From the NCBI GenBank assembly GCA_002319965.1, contig DCJQ01000010.1, positions 14,924 to 78,923 of the forward strand: a stretch of 64,000 nt of DNA. The letters are read 5' to 3'. Below are positions 16,901-24,778 of this stretch, one piece after another. The translations under genes were made by a program, and so were the position numbers. The notes under the pieces are model-generated. The model was not told the DNA's origin and made no database searches. It saw only the letters and a list, made by a program, of their open reading frames with translations. How positions within the stretch are numbered: position 1 is the first letter of the stretch; each line of letters starts with the position of its first letter. Source of the DNA: Megasphaera sp. UBA1696. GTDB taxonomy: Bacteria; Bacillota; Negativicutes; Veillonellales; Megasphaeraceae.

Positions 16901-18268
16901 ATGATTACGGTCCAGCAAGCCAGTGCCAGCCGCGACCCTTATAAAATCAGTGCTAAAGGGACGATTCCCGTCAGTGCCCTTTCCGGAGGCAAGACCGACG
17001 AGTCCATGGATGTCGACCTCCAGCTCTCGAATACGAGCCTCGATATCCTGACCTTCCTTACCCCTTATGTAACAGAAGCCGACGGTCAGATACAAGGGGC
17101 TGTTAAGGTTAGCGGAACTCTGGCGGATCCGCAGGTTACCGGTGACGTTACCGTAAAAGACGGCACCATTACGTTCAAGGATACGGCTTATCCGCTAAAT
17201 GATATCAACGCCGATTTGTCCTTCAAAGGACACAGCGCCGTCCTCAGCGGCAGCGGCACCATGGATAAAAAAGGCAAGAAGGATCCCGGTAGTGTCAGTA
17301 TCAGCGGCAATGCCTCGTGGAGCGGCCGCAGCCTCGATACGTACGCCTTATCGGCAGATTTTTCTAATCTCAATGTGGATAATCCTTACTATAACGGGCC
17401 CCTTACGGGGTATATCAACGTCACGCCCGGTGACGGACGACCGAAAATCGGCGGCCTTATCGATATCAACAATGCGACCATCGATGTGCCCCTGTCTCTC
17501 AGCGAAAGCTCATCGACGCCTGACTTGGACCTCGACTTTACCGTATCCTTAGGCGACAAGGTCCGTCTTTATAACTCGGCCCTCTATGACCTCATGGTGA
17601 CCGGTGCCGTTTCCTTTAAAGGCAGCCTGGAACATCCGAATCCGTCCGGCCGTTTTGAAGCTACGCGCGGGTCCGTCCACTACTTGGATACGAACTTCCG
17701 CGTGTCCAAGGCCATTGCCGACTTTTCACGCTACGACTCGCTTCTGCCCTATATCGATGCCGAAGGAATCAGCCGCGTCGGCCAGTATACGGTCATGCTG
17801 ACCCTGCGCGGTCAGGCTGACAACATGGATCTCTTGCTTCGTTCGGATCCGCCGCTCACCAAGCCGCAGATCGTATCGCTCATTACGCTTCGCAATGGCA
17901 GCGGCCGGCCCCAAAGCTCCATTGGCGAAGATGACATGAATTCTCTCCTCGGTTCGGGCATACGCATGACCTTGAACAGCCTCGGCATTACCCAGAGCCT
18001 GGAAAAGGCCTTGTCCTTAGATATGCTGACCGTAACCAACGGGTCCCTCGACCTTAATGATAGAAATACGGATGTCGGCAACAACTACTACAACATTGAA
18101 ATGGGAAAATACCTGTTCAATGACTTTATGGTCACGGCGGCCTTTGGCCTCAATCACGATGACAATCGTTTCGGTATCATGTATGATTTGGGCAGCCGCT
18201 TCAGCCTCAGTGCTTGGACATCGAGCGACAACAACTTTATCGGTGCCCTCTATAAATACAATTTCTAA
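13985..18268 (+). CDS. tamB: translocation and assembly module protein TamB
   Basis: A very large (1427-residue) AsmA/TamB-type protein that spans the periplasm and takes part in outer-membrane protein insertion and lipid transport. There is an N-terminal signal anchor (residues 5-25), then more than 1000 residues of repetitive beta-strand sequence (alternating D/G/V/T patterns) that would form a long hydrophobic groove, and a C-terminal TamB domain (former DUF490) in the last 300 residues, with PNPSGRFEATRGSVHYLDTNF and LTKPQIVSLITLRNG as recognisable segments. The end resembles a beta strand with a terminal phenylalanine. The start at 13985 is preferred because GGAG lies 9 bases upstream; an in-frame ATG at 13970 sits beside the terminator. 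bamA follows three genes later. Confidence 0.92.
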   Translation: MKKKWIAACGFSAFFLSAGIALWMEKPALTQMASNMITTTANSKLNGTLGFSSLDISLTGQVVLAKPVIKDSQGRIVFEGEDVRIYVNPGKIVTALKQGEILQALDTADVNKPVLHLWQDRDGEWNVTSILKPTESSSDSGFRGVIRVHDGTVRALLPDNTLVVGNDVTASVSFAKYPSMDIDADMAVDGQKITAHGRYASSRQYDFVVNADAVDARYAAFLIPASNDVVLQKGTVKNAKVRVADSHKGFFMSGQADFEDGKLDVSGIAIDALKGHADLTSDDVTLSGVEGLANGQAFRIDGKVVTNGDVPVFNLNVDVPGADVTAFAGYIPEGTSGTADFKGIVWGSTEDVRVKGTAGLHNFTYNGYTVDEASADVNYSGQTVAVDSLTARAFGAYIKGTAYYDVNTGGYTAEADVSGLDLTAVPDMPVGVMGIVSGSFRAGGNSKDGSILAAGTVQAANLSYNGLAADRAQADVTYDGHVVNVNQGHADVGSGSLDISGFYDVDQQRPQFSFTAHDIPLDMASPLLSVPMSGTADAAGHIDGQNWDLAFSAKDGQIKGMLFDSINGSAHGQGKQIEIPALYWRRGEGLHTLTGRADLGSRTVDASLTTSHIRVEQLLPLVGKEDLPLTGWADNTVTIKGTLDNPSATGSFRLTSGSYAGYLYKNISADYRLDQGTVYLSNGDISSYTASVALEGSIGDTLDLDVTGKNIDVSRLAPKNQTPRSGSFDLTAHIGGTMSAPTASGSLKADNLVINHMVLNDVHGDFAYYDSILRLTNLHFSQLDGNYDANLMYNTKTSFIRGQATVVNGDIAGLIKVADMPVQDITGKLNGRIDVSGTSDNPTVSMKGNISQGTFGGETIDPSDIDVRLEQGVVNINQMALKIGDGTLAAKGSYALHGPVSLSVAAKQFPSKALMTVLGQKDFIVDAPIDFAADLSGTSDDIQADVSAQLGSGTANGISISGAFALFNIRRGMITVQQASASRDPYKISAKGTIPVSALSGGKTDESMDVDLQLSNTSLDILTFLTPYVTEADGQIQGAVKVSGTLADPQVTGDVTVKDGTITFKDTAYPLNDINADLSFKGHSAVLSGSGTMDKKGKKDPGSVSISGNASWSGRSLDTYALSADFSNLNVDNPYYNGPLTGYINVTPGDGRPKIGGLIDINNATIDVPLSLSESSSTPDLDLDFTVSLGDKVRLYNSALYDLMVTGAVSFKGSLEHPNPSGRFEATRGSVHYLDTNFRVSKAIADFSRYDSLLPYIDAEGISRVGQYTVMLTLRGQADNMDLLLRSDPPLTKPQIVSLITLRNGSGRPQSSIGEDDMNSLLGSGIRMTLNSLGITQSLEKALSLDMLTVTNGSLDLNDRNTDVGNNYYNIEMGKYLFNDFMVTAAFGLNHDDNRFGIMYDLGSRFSLSAWTSSDNNFIGALYKYNF

Positions 18269-18317
18269 TCCATATTTTTTAGTGCTCCATGGAAACGATG
18301 AAAGGAGGTGAAAGGCC

Positions 18318-18953
18318 ATGCTGGAAGATTATTTACAGGAACTGCAGAAGATAACCTTGTTGCAGCCGGACGAAGAAGCTGCTTTATGGCAGGCTTATAA
18401 AGAAGGCGGCGATGCCGGGGCCCGCAGCCGACTTATCGAACAGTATCAGCCTTTGGTGTTTAAAGAAGCCATGCGCTGGAATATCCATACGGATCTTTTG
18501 CTCGATGCCCTGCAAGAAGGGACACTGGGGCTCATGGAAGCTGTTGAGCGCTATGATCACAGCCGCGGCGTGGCCTTTCCCTTATTTGCCGTTCATCGCA
18601 TCCGCGGGGCCATCCTCGACTATTTAAAGCGGGAAGGGGCCGTCAGTGCCATGTCCCTCGATGCGCCGGACGAACAAGGACTTACCTTGCAGGATACCTT
18701 GTGTGATGACAGCCAAGACCCGGCGGAAGCGGCAAGCCGTCAGTTCCTCTTGGAAAAAGTCAGCGGGGTACTGCAGCGCCTGCCTGAAAAAGAGCAGGCC
18801 GTCGTCGAAGGCGTCTATTTGAAGGATGTTGAGCAGAAGCATCTGGCGAAGGCCCTTGATATCAGTCTGCCTTACGTATACCGTCTGCAAAAGCGGGGCA
18901 TCCGCAGGGTGAGGGGGATGCTCAGCCGCTTTATTCACGACAGCCGGGATTAA
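18318..18953 (+). CDS. small sigma-70-family RNA polymerase sigma factor
   Basis: A 211-residue sigma factor. Region 2 occupies about residues 35-105 (RLIEQYQPLVFKEAMRW, ALQEGTLGLMEAVERYD, FAVHRIRGAILDYLKREG) and resembles FliA/SigB-type sigma factors. A linker follows, and region 4 spans about residues 145-203 (RLPEKEQAVVEGVYLKDVEQKHLAKALDIS then a recognition-helix segment PYVYRLQKRGIRRVRGML). Regions 1.1 and most of 3 are absent. The start has a perfect AAAGGAGGTG ribosome-binding site. It is embedded between tamB and bamA, so control of envelope genes is likely but unproven. It could also be one of the poorly characterised sporulation-type sigma relics of Firmicutes. Confidence 0.85.
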   Translation: MLEDYLQELQKITLLQPDEEAALWQAYKEGGDAGARSRLIEQYQPLVFKEAMRWNIHTDLLLDALQEGTLGLMEAVERYDHSRGVAFPLFAVHRIRGAILDYLKREGAVSAMSLDAPDEQGLTLQDTLCDDSQDPAEAASRQFLLEKVSGVLQRLPEKEQAVVEGVYLKDVEQKHLAKALDISLPYVYRLQKRGIRRVRGMLSRFIHDSRD

Positions 18954-19119
18954 ATTTTTTGTAATTTCGTAAATTTGGCCTGTTTTTAGGTGAAAAGAAT
19001 TGGAAAATGCTGTAAAATATAGATTATGGCATATTTTTGCTTTCTTTTGCCGGTATAAACTCATATGGCCTCATCCGATATTATAAGCGTATTCGTTTAT
19101 ACAGAAAGGAGAAGGCTGT

Positions 19120-19725
19120 ATGAAACGCTCCCAAAACGATACCCTTCACCGTGTTCGGGCTGTTCAGTCCTGGCTGGAAAAGGCGGAAGCATCTTTTGAT
19201 AAAGAGTCCGATATCAAAGGCGAACTCAATCTGATGCTGGCCGAGGCGGAAATGAAAAATTTACGCCGACACCATCCCGTCCATAAGCGCTTTTTGCGTC
19301 TTGGAGCCATCGTCACGGCCCTTTGTCTGGTGACGGGCGGCTGGTATCTTTTCCATCAGCCGAGGCAACATGATTTGCCGCGGTCGGTAGAAGCATCCGT
19401 TTATGGAGAACGGCCAAAGCATGAATCAGGCGATACTGCGGACAGCGCAGCGTTGCCGGCTGCAGTTCCTCAAGAGGCTGCCGGAAATTCCGGCACGGAT
19501 CAGGAAACGCAGCTCTCTGTTCAATCCTTGCCGCAAACGTCGATGACAGCAACTCCTGCTGTTGTCGAAGAACTGGCTGAACAGCCGTCCGCTCCGGCTG
19601 CAGGCGACCAGCAAACGGCATCGCCCGCTGTGCGGGAAGAAAAGGCAGTCCTGTCGGACAGCCAATTACAAGCTACTGTACAAGAAGCGCGTCATACCCT
19701 ACGCGGTACCGGTATGGCGAAATAA
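19120..19725 (+). CDS. single-pass membrane protein of unknown function (possible anti-sigma partner)
   Basis: Not recognised as a named family. The 201 residues divide into a charged, helical cytoplasmic-looking N terminus (about 60 residues, including LEKAEASFDKESDIKGELNLML), one transmembrane segment (about residues 63-82, RLGAIVTALCLVTGGWYLF), and an outer 115-residue part rich in P, A, E, Q and T that looks disordered. This layout, next to a sigma-factor gene, resembles membrane anti-sigma factors, but no zinc-binding HxxxCxxC or RsgI-type motif is visible. It is 166 bp after the sigma gene and 16 bp before bamA, with an AGAAAGGAGAAGG ribosome-binding site, so it may form a unit with bamA. 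Confidence 0.6.
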   Translation: MKRSQNDTLHRVRAVQSWLEKAEASFDKESDIKGELNLMLAEAEMKNLRRHHPVHKRFLRLGAIVTALCLVTGGWYLFHQPRQHDLPRSVEASVYGERPKHESGDTADSAALPAAVPQEAAGNSGTDQETQLSVQSLPQTSMTATPAVVEELAEQPSAPAAGDQQTASPAVREEKAVLSDSQLQATVQEARHTLRGTGMAK

Positions 19726-19741
19726 CTAATGGAGGATTTTT

Positions 19742-21985
19742 ATGAATATGCGGAAGAAGAAACTGCTCGCGCTGATGGTAACCAGTGCGATAATGACTTG
19801 CCCCGTCTGGGCAGAGGATACGACGGCGACGACCGGTTACGAAGCGTCGACTACCGGAACGGTTACAACGTCAGGTTCGGCAGCAGCACCGACGGATGAT
19901 GACAAGAAAACAGCGGTCAATGCTGTCGTAACCTCGCCGAATGATGAGTCTAAAGAAGAAGCGATCCAAGCCGCCAAATCAGGCCTTACAGGTTATGAAA
20001 CGGAAGATGAGCTGGCGTCGATTGCAGCCGGGAGAAGTCCCGAATCCGTTCAACAGGAAGCGGAAGAAGCGGCTCGCAAGGCCGAAGAAGCTCGAAATCC
20101 CGAACCTGTCGATACGACACCGCAGATTTCCGGTGAAAAAGTCGCTTACATGAGCGGGACCAGTGATATGCAGTTCGACACTTCCATTCCCGGGTATCCC
20201 ATGGCGGTCATTCAGCCCGGACAGGACGTATCCCTGCCTTATGGTGAAGCCGTAACCGATGCCGAACTCAAGCCTTATGTCGATAAGGTCGCGACGTCTG
20301 TTTCGGTCAGCCCCGTACCCGAACCGCAAATCGAACAGAACATCCTGCCTCGCTTGGCCATGCGTGTCGGCGATGCCATCAACATGGACTACATCCGTCA
20401 TGACCTCAATGTCATCGGAGCGACGGGTTTATTTTCAACGGTTAAACCGGCCTTTACCAACGTTCCCGAAGGCGTTGTCCTGAACTATACCGTTCAAATG
20501 AATCCTGTCGTTAAGAAAATCGATATTGTCGGCAACGAATCGATCAGCACCGGCGATTTGATGAAACTTGTCGCTACGACGCCGGGCACGACCCTTAATA
20601 CGGCTGTCGTCAGCCATGACGTTGCCAATATCAATACGGCCTTTTCCAATGCCGGCTATATGATGAGTCACGTTTCCGACGTCCGTTTGGACGACGAAGG
20701 GACCCTCCATATTGCGATTACCGAAGCCCGCATCGAAAATATCAACCTCCGCGGCAATACGAAGACCCGGAATAATGTCATCATGCGTGAACTTCGTATG
20801 AAGAAGGGCGATATCTTCAATAAAAATGCAGCTAGCCGCAGTATTCAGCGTGTTTATAATACGGGTTATTTTGAAGACGTCAACGTCCGCCTCCTCCAGG
20901 GCCAGAAAAATGCTCAGAACGTCGTCGTTGAAATCGACGTTACCGAACAGAAGACGGGTTCCGTTACCATCGGCGCCGGTTATTCCGATTCGGACGGCTT
21001 AGTCGGTATCCTCGGCCTCAGTGAAACGAACCTTCGCGGTACCGGCGATAAGGTCAATATCAGCTGGGAATTCGGCGGCAACACCGATTCCAATAAGAAC
21101 TATATCTTCTCCTATACTCATCCGTACCTCAATGATGCGGGCGATTCCATCGGCTTCAGCCTCTTTGACCGCGAATCGGAATATGAAGATTACAATGAAA
21201 AAGGCGACTCCGTTGCCGACTACGACCGCCGGACCACCGGTTTCAACGTTACCTACGGCCGCGTCCGCAGTGAATACGTCAGCGACTACGTCACCTTGGA
21301 AACGAAGAAAACGAAGTATACCGACTATAACAGTGGGGCTGACTATCAATCCTGGGTTGATGGGACGGGTGACTACTATGGTTATTGGGGCGGCAGCGCC
21401 GATGCCTATCGCAATTATTTAAAGAATAACTTCGGCCGGACCAATAGCCTGACCTGGTCTCACGTTTTCGATAACCGCGATAACGTCTACGACCCGACGA
21501 AGGGGAAACGTTTGGCCTTCACCGGTGTTTGGGCCGGTCACGGCATGGGCGGTGACTTCGACTACTTCAAGTTCATCGCGGAAAACCGTCTGTACTATAA
21601 AGTCGGCCGGGCTCACGTCATTGCCGTCCGCCTCATGGGTGGTATTGCCACCGGCGACATGCCCTACAACGACCTCTTTACCTTGGGCGGTGCCGATACG
21701 CTGCGCGGCTATGAAGACGATGAATTCCGCGGCAATAAAATGTATGAAGCGACCATTGAATATCGTTACCCCATTGCTAAAAAAATCCAGGGCGTCGTCT
21801 TTACCGACGTGGGTAATGCCTGGGGCGGCGTAGAAAACATTCCTTGGTATAAAGAAAATAATAAGATCCACTATTCCGGCGGTATCGGCTTCCGTATTAC
21901 GACGCCGATCGGCCCGATTCGTTTGGACTACGGTATCGGCAGCGAAGGCGGCAAGTTCCACTTCAGCTTTGGCGGCAAGTTCTAG
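19742..21985 (+). CDS. bamA: outer-membrane protein assembly factor BamA (Omp85 family)
   Basis: The central outer-membrane beta-barrel insertase; 747 residues. A signal peptide (cleavage near VWA-ED) is followed by about 150 residues of T/A/E/P-rich, probably disordered sequence. Three POTRA domains can be counted, at about residues 182-254, 255-330 (VVKKIDIVGNESIST...) and 331-402 (RIENINLRGNTKTRN...), against five in Escherichia coli. The barrel runs from about residue 404 to the terminal phenylalanine (HFSFGGKF) and contains the conserved substrate-folding loop motif LRGYEDDEF. The start ATG follows GGAGG; an alternative ATG is two codons downstream. It is 16 bp from the preceding membrane protein gene. 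Confidence 0.94.
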   Translation: MNMRKKKLLALMVTSAIMTCPVWAEDTTATTGYEASTTGTVTTSGSAAAPTDDDKKTAVNAVVTSPNDESKEEAIQAAKSGLTGYETEDELASIAAGRSPESVQQEAEEAARKAEEARNPEPVDTTPQISGEKVAYMSGTSDMQFDTSIPGYPMAVIQPGQDVSLPYGEAVTDAELKPYVDKVATSVSVSPVPEPQIEQNILPRLAMRVGDAINMDYIRHDLNVIGATGLFSTVKPAFTNVPEGVVLNYTVQMNPVVKKIDIVGNESISTGDLMKLVATTPGTTLNTAVVSHDVANINTAFSNAGYMMSHVSDVRLDDEGTLHIAITEARIENINLRGNTKTRNNVIMRELRMKKGDIFNKNAASRSIQRVYNTGYFEDVNVRLLQGQKNAQNVVVEIDVTEQKTGSVTIGAGYSDSDGLVGILGLSETNLRGTGDKVNISWEFGGNTDSNKNYIFSYTHPYLNDAGDSIGFSLFDRESEYEDYNEKGDSVADYDRRTTGFNVTYGRVRSEYVSDYVTLETKKTKYTDYNSGADYQSWVDGTGDYYGYWGGSADAYRNYLKNNFGRTNSLTWSHVFDNRDNVYDPTKGKRLAFTGVWAGHGMGGDFDYFKFIAENRLYYKVGRAHVIAVRLMGGIATGDMPYNDLFTLGGADTLRGYEDDEFRGNKMYEATIEYRYPIAKKIQGVVFTDVGNAWGGVENIPWYKENNKIHYSGGIGFRITTPIGPIRLDYGIGSEGGKFHFSFGGKF

Positions 21986-22003
21986 CGTCGTGAAAGGTCG
22001 TGG

Positions 22004-23284
22004 ATGATGAGAATCCGCACTTGTTTATTGACTGTCTTTACTGTCTGTGCTAGTCTTAGTAGTGTTGCCGCTGCCTCGGTAGAACAGGTGGCGGTACACC
22101 TGTCTTCTGTCCAAGATGCCATCCCGCCCTTGGTACAGAGACGGATTGCTGCCAGTATTCAGACTGTCGGCAATCATGTATTTCTCAATCAGGACAGCGA
22201 AGATATTGCCGGCCGCTCTGAGGAATACGAGCGAATCGTCAACGATATCATCAATCGCGTCCTCATCGGCTACACCGTAGAGTCTATCGCCATCACTCCG
22301 GGGAGCCGGACCGATCTCAATGTCCGTATCCGGCCTTGGGGCGATACGATTCGCAAGGTGAACCTGACCGTCGATTACGGGGCTTTGCCGGAAATGGGAC
22401 GCCAGATGGTGGATAAAGACCTCAGCGGTGCCGGTGATATGGTGGAAAACCTGCTCATCGGTCTGCCTGTTGATGCCCTCGACTGGGCCAATGGTGCCGT
22501 CAAATCGGTCATGGAAACGGAATTGGAAACGAGAGTTCCCGAGTTTTATCCGCATATCGTGATTCGCGGCGGGACGGAAACCGACGTGACGGTCTATATG
22601 ATGCCTAAGCTTCCGGTCGTTCGCAATGTCCGCGCAGTCATTAAGGGCGAAGATGTGCCGAAGGTCATCTTTCTCAGTGCTCGGAACAATTTGGAGCATA
22701 CCTATGCCGGTCTGGAAGGTTTGCCGGTGGCTTTTGTCCGTCGTCACGAACAGGACGTCATGGCAGAGCTTTCCAGTGATGTGAAACGCCAATGGGTTAT
22801 CAAGCATTACGGACTCCAGGTGACGCCGACCCTTTCTGTCGATGAAAATACGACAATCAATGTCACGCCGAAAACGGATTTTTATGACATCCGCGGCGGC
22901 GCCTATCTCGATGTGGGGCGCCGGAACAGTGATGACGACGATACCGTTCTCATGGCCCATCTGGGCCGGAAAATCGGCAGTCATCATGAAGTGTACGGCG
23001 AGGTCAAATTTATGCCTTCGCACCTTAAGTGGAATGTCATTCCCGGGTACTTCTACCGTTTTACGGCCGGCACCGAGGCGGGCTATCAGTTTGAAAGCCT
23101 CGACGACAGCCATCACCTGTGGTTCCGGCAGCCCCTGGGCAGCCGTTGGACCCTGCGGTATGACCGCGATTTGACGCATACCGAAAATGAAGTAGGCCTT
23201 CAGTACCGCGTCGACGATTACGTCGGCTTAGAGTATGTCGTATCCGACCATGATCATTGGCTTCGAATCATCGGTTATTTGTAA
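22004..23284 (+). CDS. putative outer-membrane beta-barrel protein of the envelope cluster, unknown function
   Basis: Not recognised as a named family. The 426-residue protein has a signal peptide (cleavage near VAAAS). About 250 residues of mixed alpha/beta sequence follow, with two stretches of POTRA-like rhythm (VESIAITPGSRTDLNVRIRP and VRNVRAVIKGEDVPKV). The last 145 residues are alternating polar/hydrophobic strands with many Y, R, D, W and G (for example RWTLRYDRDL, EVGLQYRVDDYVGLEYVV), consistent with a small barrel of roughly 8-10 strands ending in IIGYL. It lies 18 bp after bamA and 20 bp before the first OmpH-like gene, so a role in outer-membrane assembly is likely. The barrel assignment comes from residue patterning only. 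Confidence 0.6.
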   Translation: MMRIRTCLLTVFTVCASLSSVAAASVEQVAVHLSSVQDAIPPLVQRRIAASIQTVGNHVFLNQDSEDIAGRSEEYERIVNDIINRVLIGYTVESIAITPGSRTDLNVRIRPWGDTIRKVNLTVDYGALPEMGRQMVDKDLSGAGDMVENLLIGLPVDALDWANGAVKSVMETELETRVPEFYPHIVIRGGTETDVTVYMMPKLPVVRNVRAVIKGEDVPKVIFLSARNNLEHTYAGLEGLPVAFVRRHEQDVMAELSSDVKRQWVIKHYGLQVTPTLSVDENTTINVTPKTDFYDIRGGAYLDVGRRNSDDDDTVLMAHLGRKIGSHHEVYGEVKFMPSHLKWNVIPGYFYRFTAGTEAGYQFESLDDSHHLWFRQPLGSRWTLRYDRDLTHTENEVGLQYRVDDYVGLEYVVSDHDHWLRIIGYL

Positions 23285-23304
23285 GATAAAGGAGATTTTC
23301 TATT

Positions 23305-23817
23305 ATGATGTCTGAAATGGGTAAGAAACGCAATATTAAAATTTTCTCGGCAGTCATTGCCGCTATCTTTGTATTCAGTATCGCAGGTCTGGCTATCATG
23401 CAGACCGGTAATCCCGTAAACGCAGCGCCGTCGAGCAATATCGGCGTCGTCGATACCAGCAAAATCATTACGCCGGATAACCAGGATGCCGTTGAAGTAC
23501 AGAAACAGCTCCAGCAGGCCGAAGAAGATATGCAGAAACAGTTTGAACAGCAGTCGGCCAACATGGATGACCAGCAGAAACAGGAACTCTTCCAGAAGAT
23601 GCAGGGCGAACTGACTACCAAACGTCAGGAACTCTTCAAAGGCCTGAAAGATAAGGTCGATACGGCTGTCGGTAATGTGGCCCAGACGAAAGGGCTCAGC
23701 TTGGTTGTTGAAAAGAGCGTCGTTCTCTATGGCGGCACGGATATCACCGATCAGGTTACGAAAGAACTGAACCAGAATTCGAGTGCTTCCTCCAGCAGCA
23801 CCAGCAACAATCAGTAA
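23305..23817 (+). CDS. OmpH/Skp-family periplasmic chaperone, paralogue 1
   Basis: Holds unfolded outer-membrane proteins in the periplasm. It has 170 residues: an N-terminal signal sequence (residues 12-33, cleavage near VNA-AP), the starting strand IGVVDTSKII, a long coiled coil rich in Q, E and K (about residues 60-125) that would form the Skp arms, and the closing strand LSLVVEKSVVLYGGTDITDQV. The tail is S/N-rich. It is the first of three adjacent paralogues (spacings 9 and 16 bp) downstream of bamA, the classical position of skp before lpxD. The start has AAAGGAG upstream. Confidence 0.88.
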   Translation: MMSEMGKKRNIKIFSAVIAAIFVFSIAGLAIMQTGNPVNAAPSSNIGVVDTSKIITPDNQDAVEVQKQLQQAEEDMQKQFEQQSANMDDQQKQELFQKMQGELTTKRQELFKGLKDKVDTAVGNVAQTKGLSLVVEKSVVLYGGTDITDQVTKELNQNSSASSSSTSNNQ

Positions 23818-23826
23818 GGAGTTCTT

Positions 23827-24762
23827 ATGAAACGGATATATGCGGCAGCCGGTGCCGTGGTTCTCTTCGTTTGCCTCTTGGCCGGCTGGTGGTTTTTCAG
23901 CCATCGGGATCAATCCGTGCCAGCGGCAGCAGCGACGCCGGTCTATGCCTATGCAGACTTGGAACACGTCGTCATGAGCCATCCGCGCTACAGCGAGTAT
24001 CACCGGTTAGAACTGGAATACAATGCCATGGTTGCCCAATATCAGTTTGAACAATGGAATTATTCCCGTAAGGCTCAAGCCGAAGGCATGTCGATGCAGC
24101 AGTTTGCGGCTGTCGATGCAGCCGGTACGGCGGCTCTCAATCAGGAATTACAGGCTAAAGTCGCCATCAAGCAGGACGAACTCAATAACCGTTTAAAACA
24201 GCAGTATGACGCCCTCGTCGAAGAAAAGAAAAAGACGACGCCGGTCATATCAGATGCCGATGCCTTAAAAATCGTCAATCTCCAGCTGAAGCTGAAGACC
24301 TTAGACCTTTCAAAAGAAGAGCGGGCAGCGACGGAAGAACAGCTGCAGGCCCTTTTGAGAGGCAGTAATGCAGAGGTGTTGGTAACGGGCAGCACGGCCA
24401 ATGAAATCGCCGCTGCCATGGAGCCTTATAAGGCTCAGGCTAAGAAGGAACTCGAAGACTATGCCCGGCAGGTCAAGACCGACCTTGAAGGGCGAAAACT
24501 TCAGAGTCAAGCGGTTTTCCAACAGCAAATGGAGGAACTGAAAAATCGTCCCGAACCGGCTGTGTGGAATAAAGAGTGGAAAGATAAGCTCGATGCAAAA
24601 GAAAAAGAAATGAACGATGTGAAAGAAGCCATCATGGCAGATATCCGTGATAAGGCGGCTGCCGTTGCTCAGGAACAGGGCATCGACATGATTTTTTCCG
24701 ACTATGAAGGTGTCGGGACAGCTGCTGATGTGACCGATGATATCATTGCCAAATTGGCATAA
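23827..24762 (+). CDS. OmpH/Skp-like protein with N-terminal membrane anchor, paralogue 2
   Basis: A 311-residue protein with an N-terminal hydrophobic segment (about residues 5-23, AAAGAVVLFVCLLAGWWFF) lacking a clear cleavage site, so it may stay anchored. Two coiled-coil sections rich in Q, E and K (about residues 55-165 and 200-270) and the ending VAQEQGIDMIFSDYEGVGTAADVTDDIIAKLA match the OmpH family layout (closing strand plus DVTDDIIAKL). It is nearly twice the usual Skp length, as if two coiled-coil units had been joined. It probably works with the flanking paralogues. The start has AAGGAG upstream; it begins 9 bp after paralogue 1. Confidence 0.8.
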   Translation: MKRIYAAAGAVVLFVCLLAGWWFFSHRDQSVPAAAATPVYAYADLEHVVMSHPRYSEYHRLELEYNAMVAQYQFEQWNYSRKAQAEGMSMQQFAAVDAAGTAALNQELQAKVAIKQDELNNRLKQQYDALVEEKKKTTPVISDADALKIVNLQLKLKTLDLSKEERAATEEQLQALLRGSNAEVLVTGSTANEIAAAMEPYKAQAKKELEDYARQVKTDLEGRKLQSQAVFQQQMEELKNRPEPAVWNKEWKDKLDAKEKEMNDVKEAIMADIRDKAAAVAQEQGIDMIFSDYEGVGTAADVTDDIIAKLA

Positions 24763-24778
24763 CAGGAGGCTTTTAGGA

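Noticed and set aside
19013..19018. TAAAAT as a -10 for the gene at 19120
   Set aside because: The matching -35 (GTGAAA) is weak and no extended motif is present; not strong enough to list.
22025..23179. Minus-strand open frame of 384 codons
   Set aside because: It is the mirror of the plus-strand outer-membrane gene at 22004-23284. Codon bias toward GTC, GAC and GCC keeps the opposite strand open; it has no ribosome-binding site and low-complexity composition.
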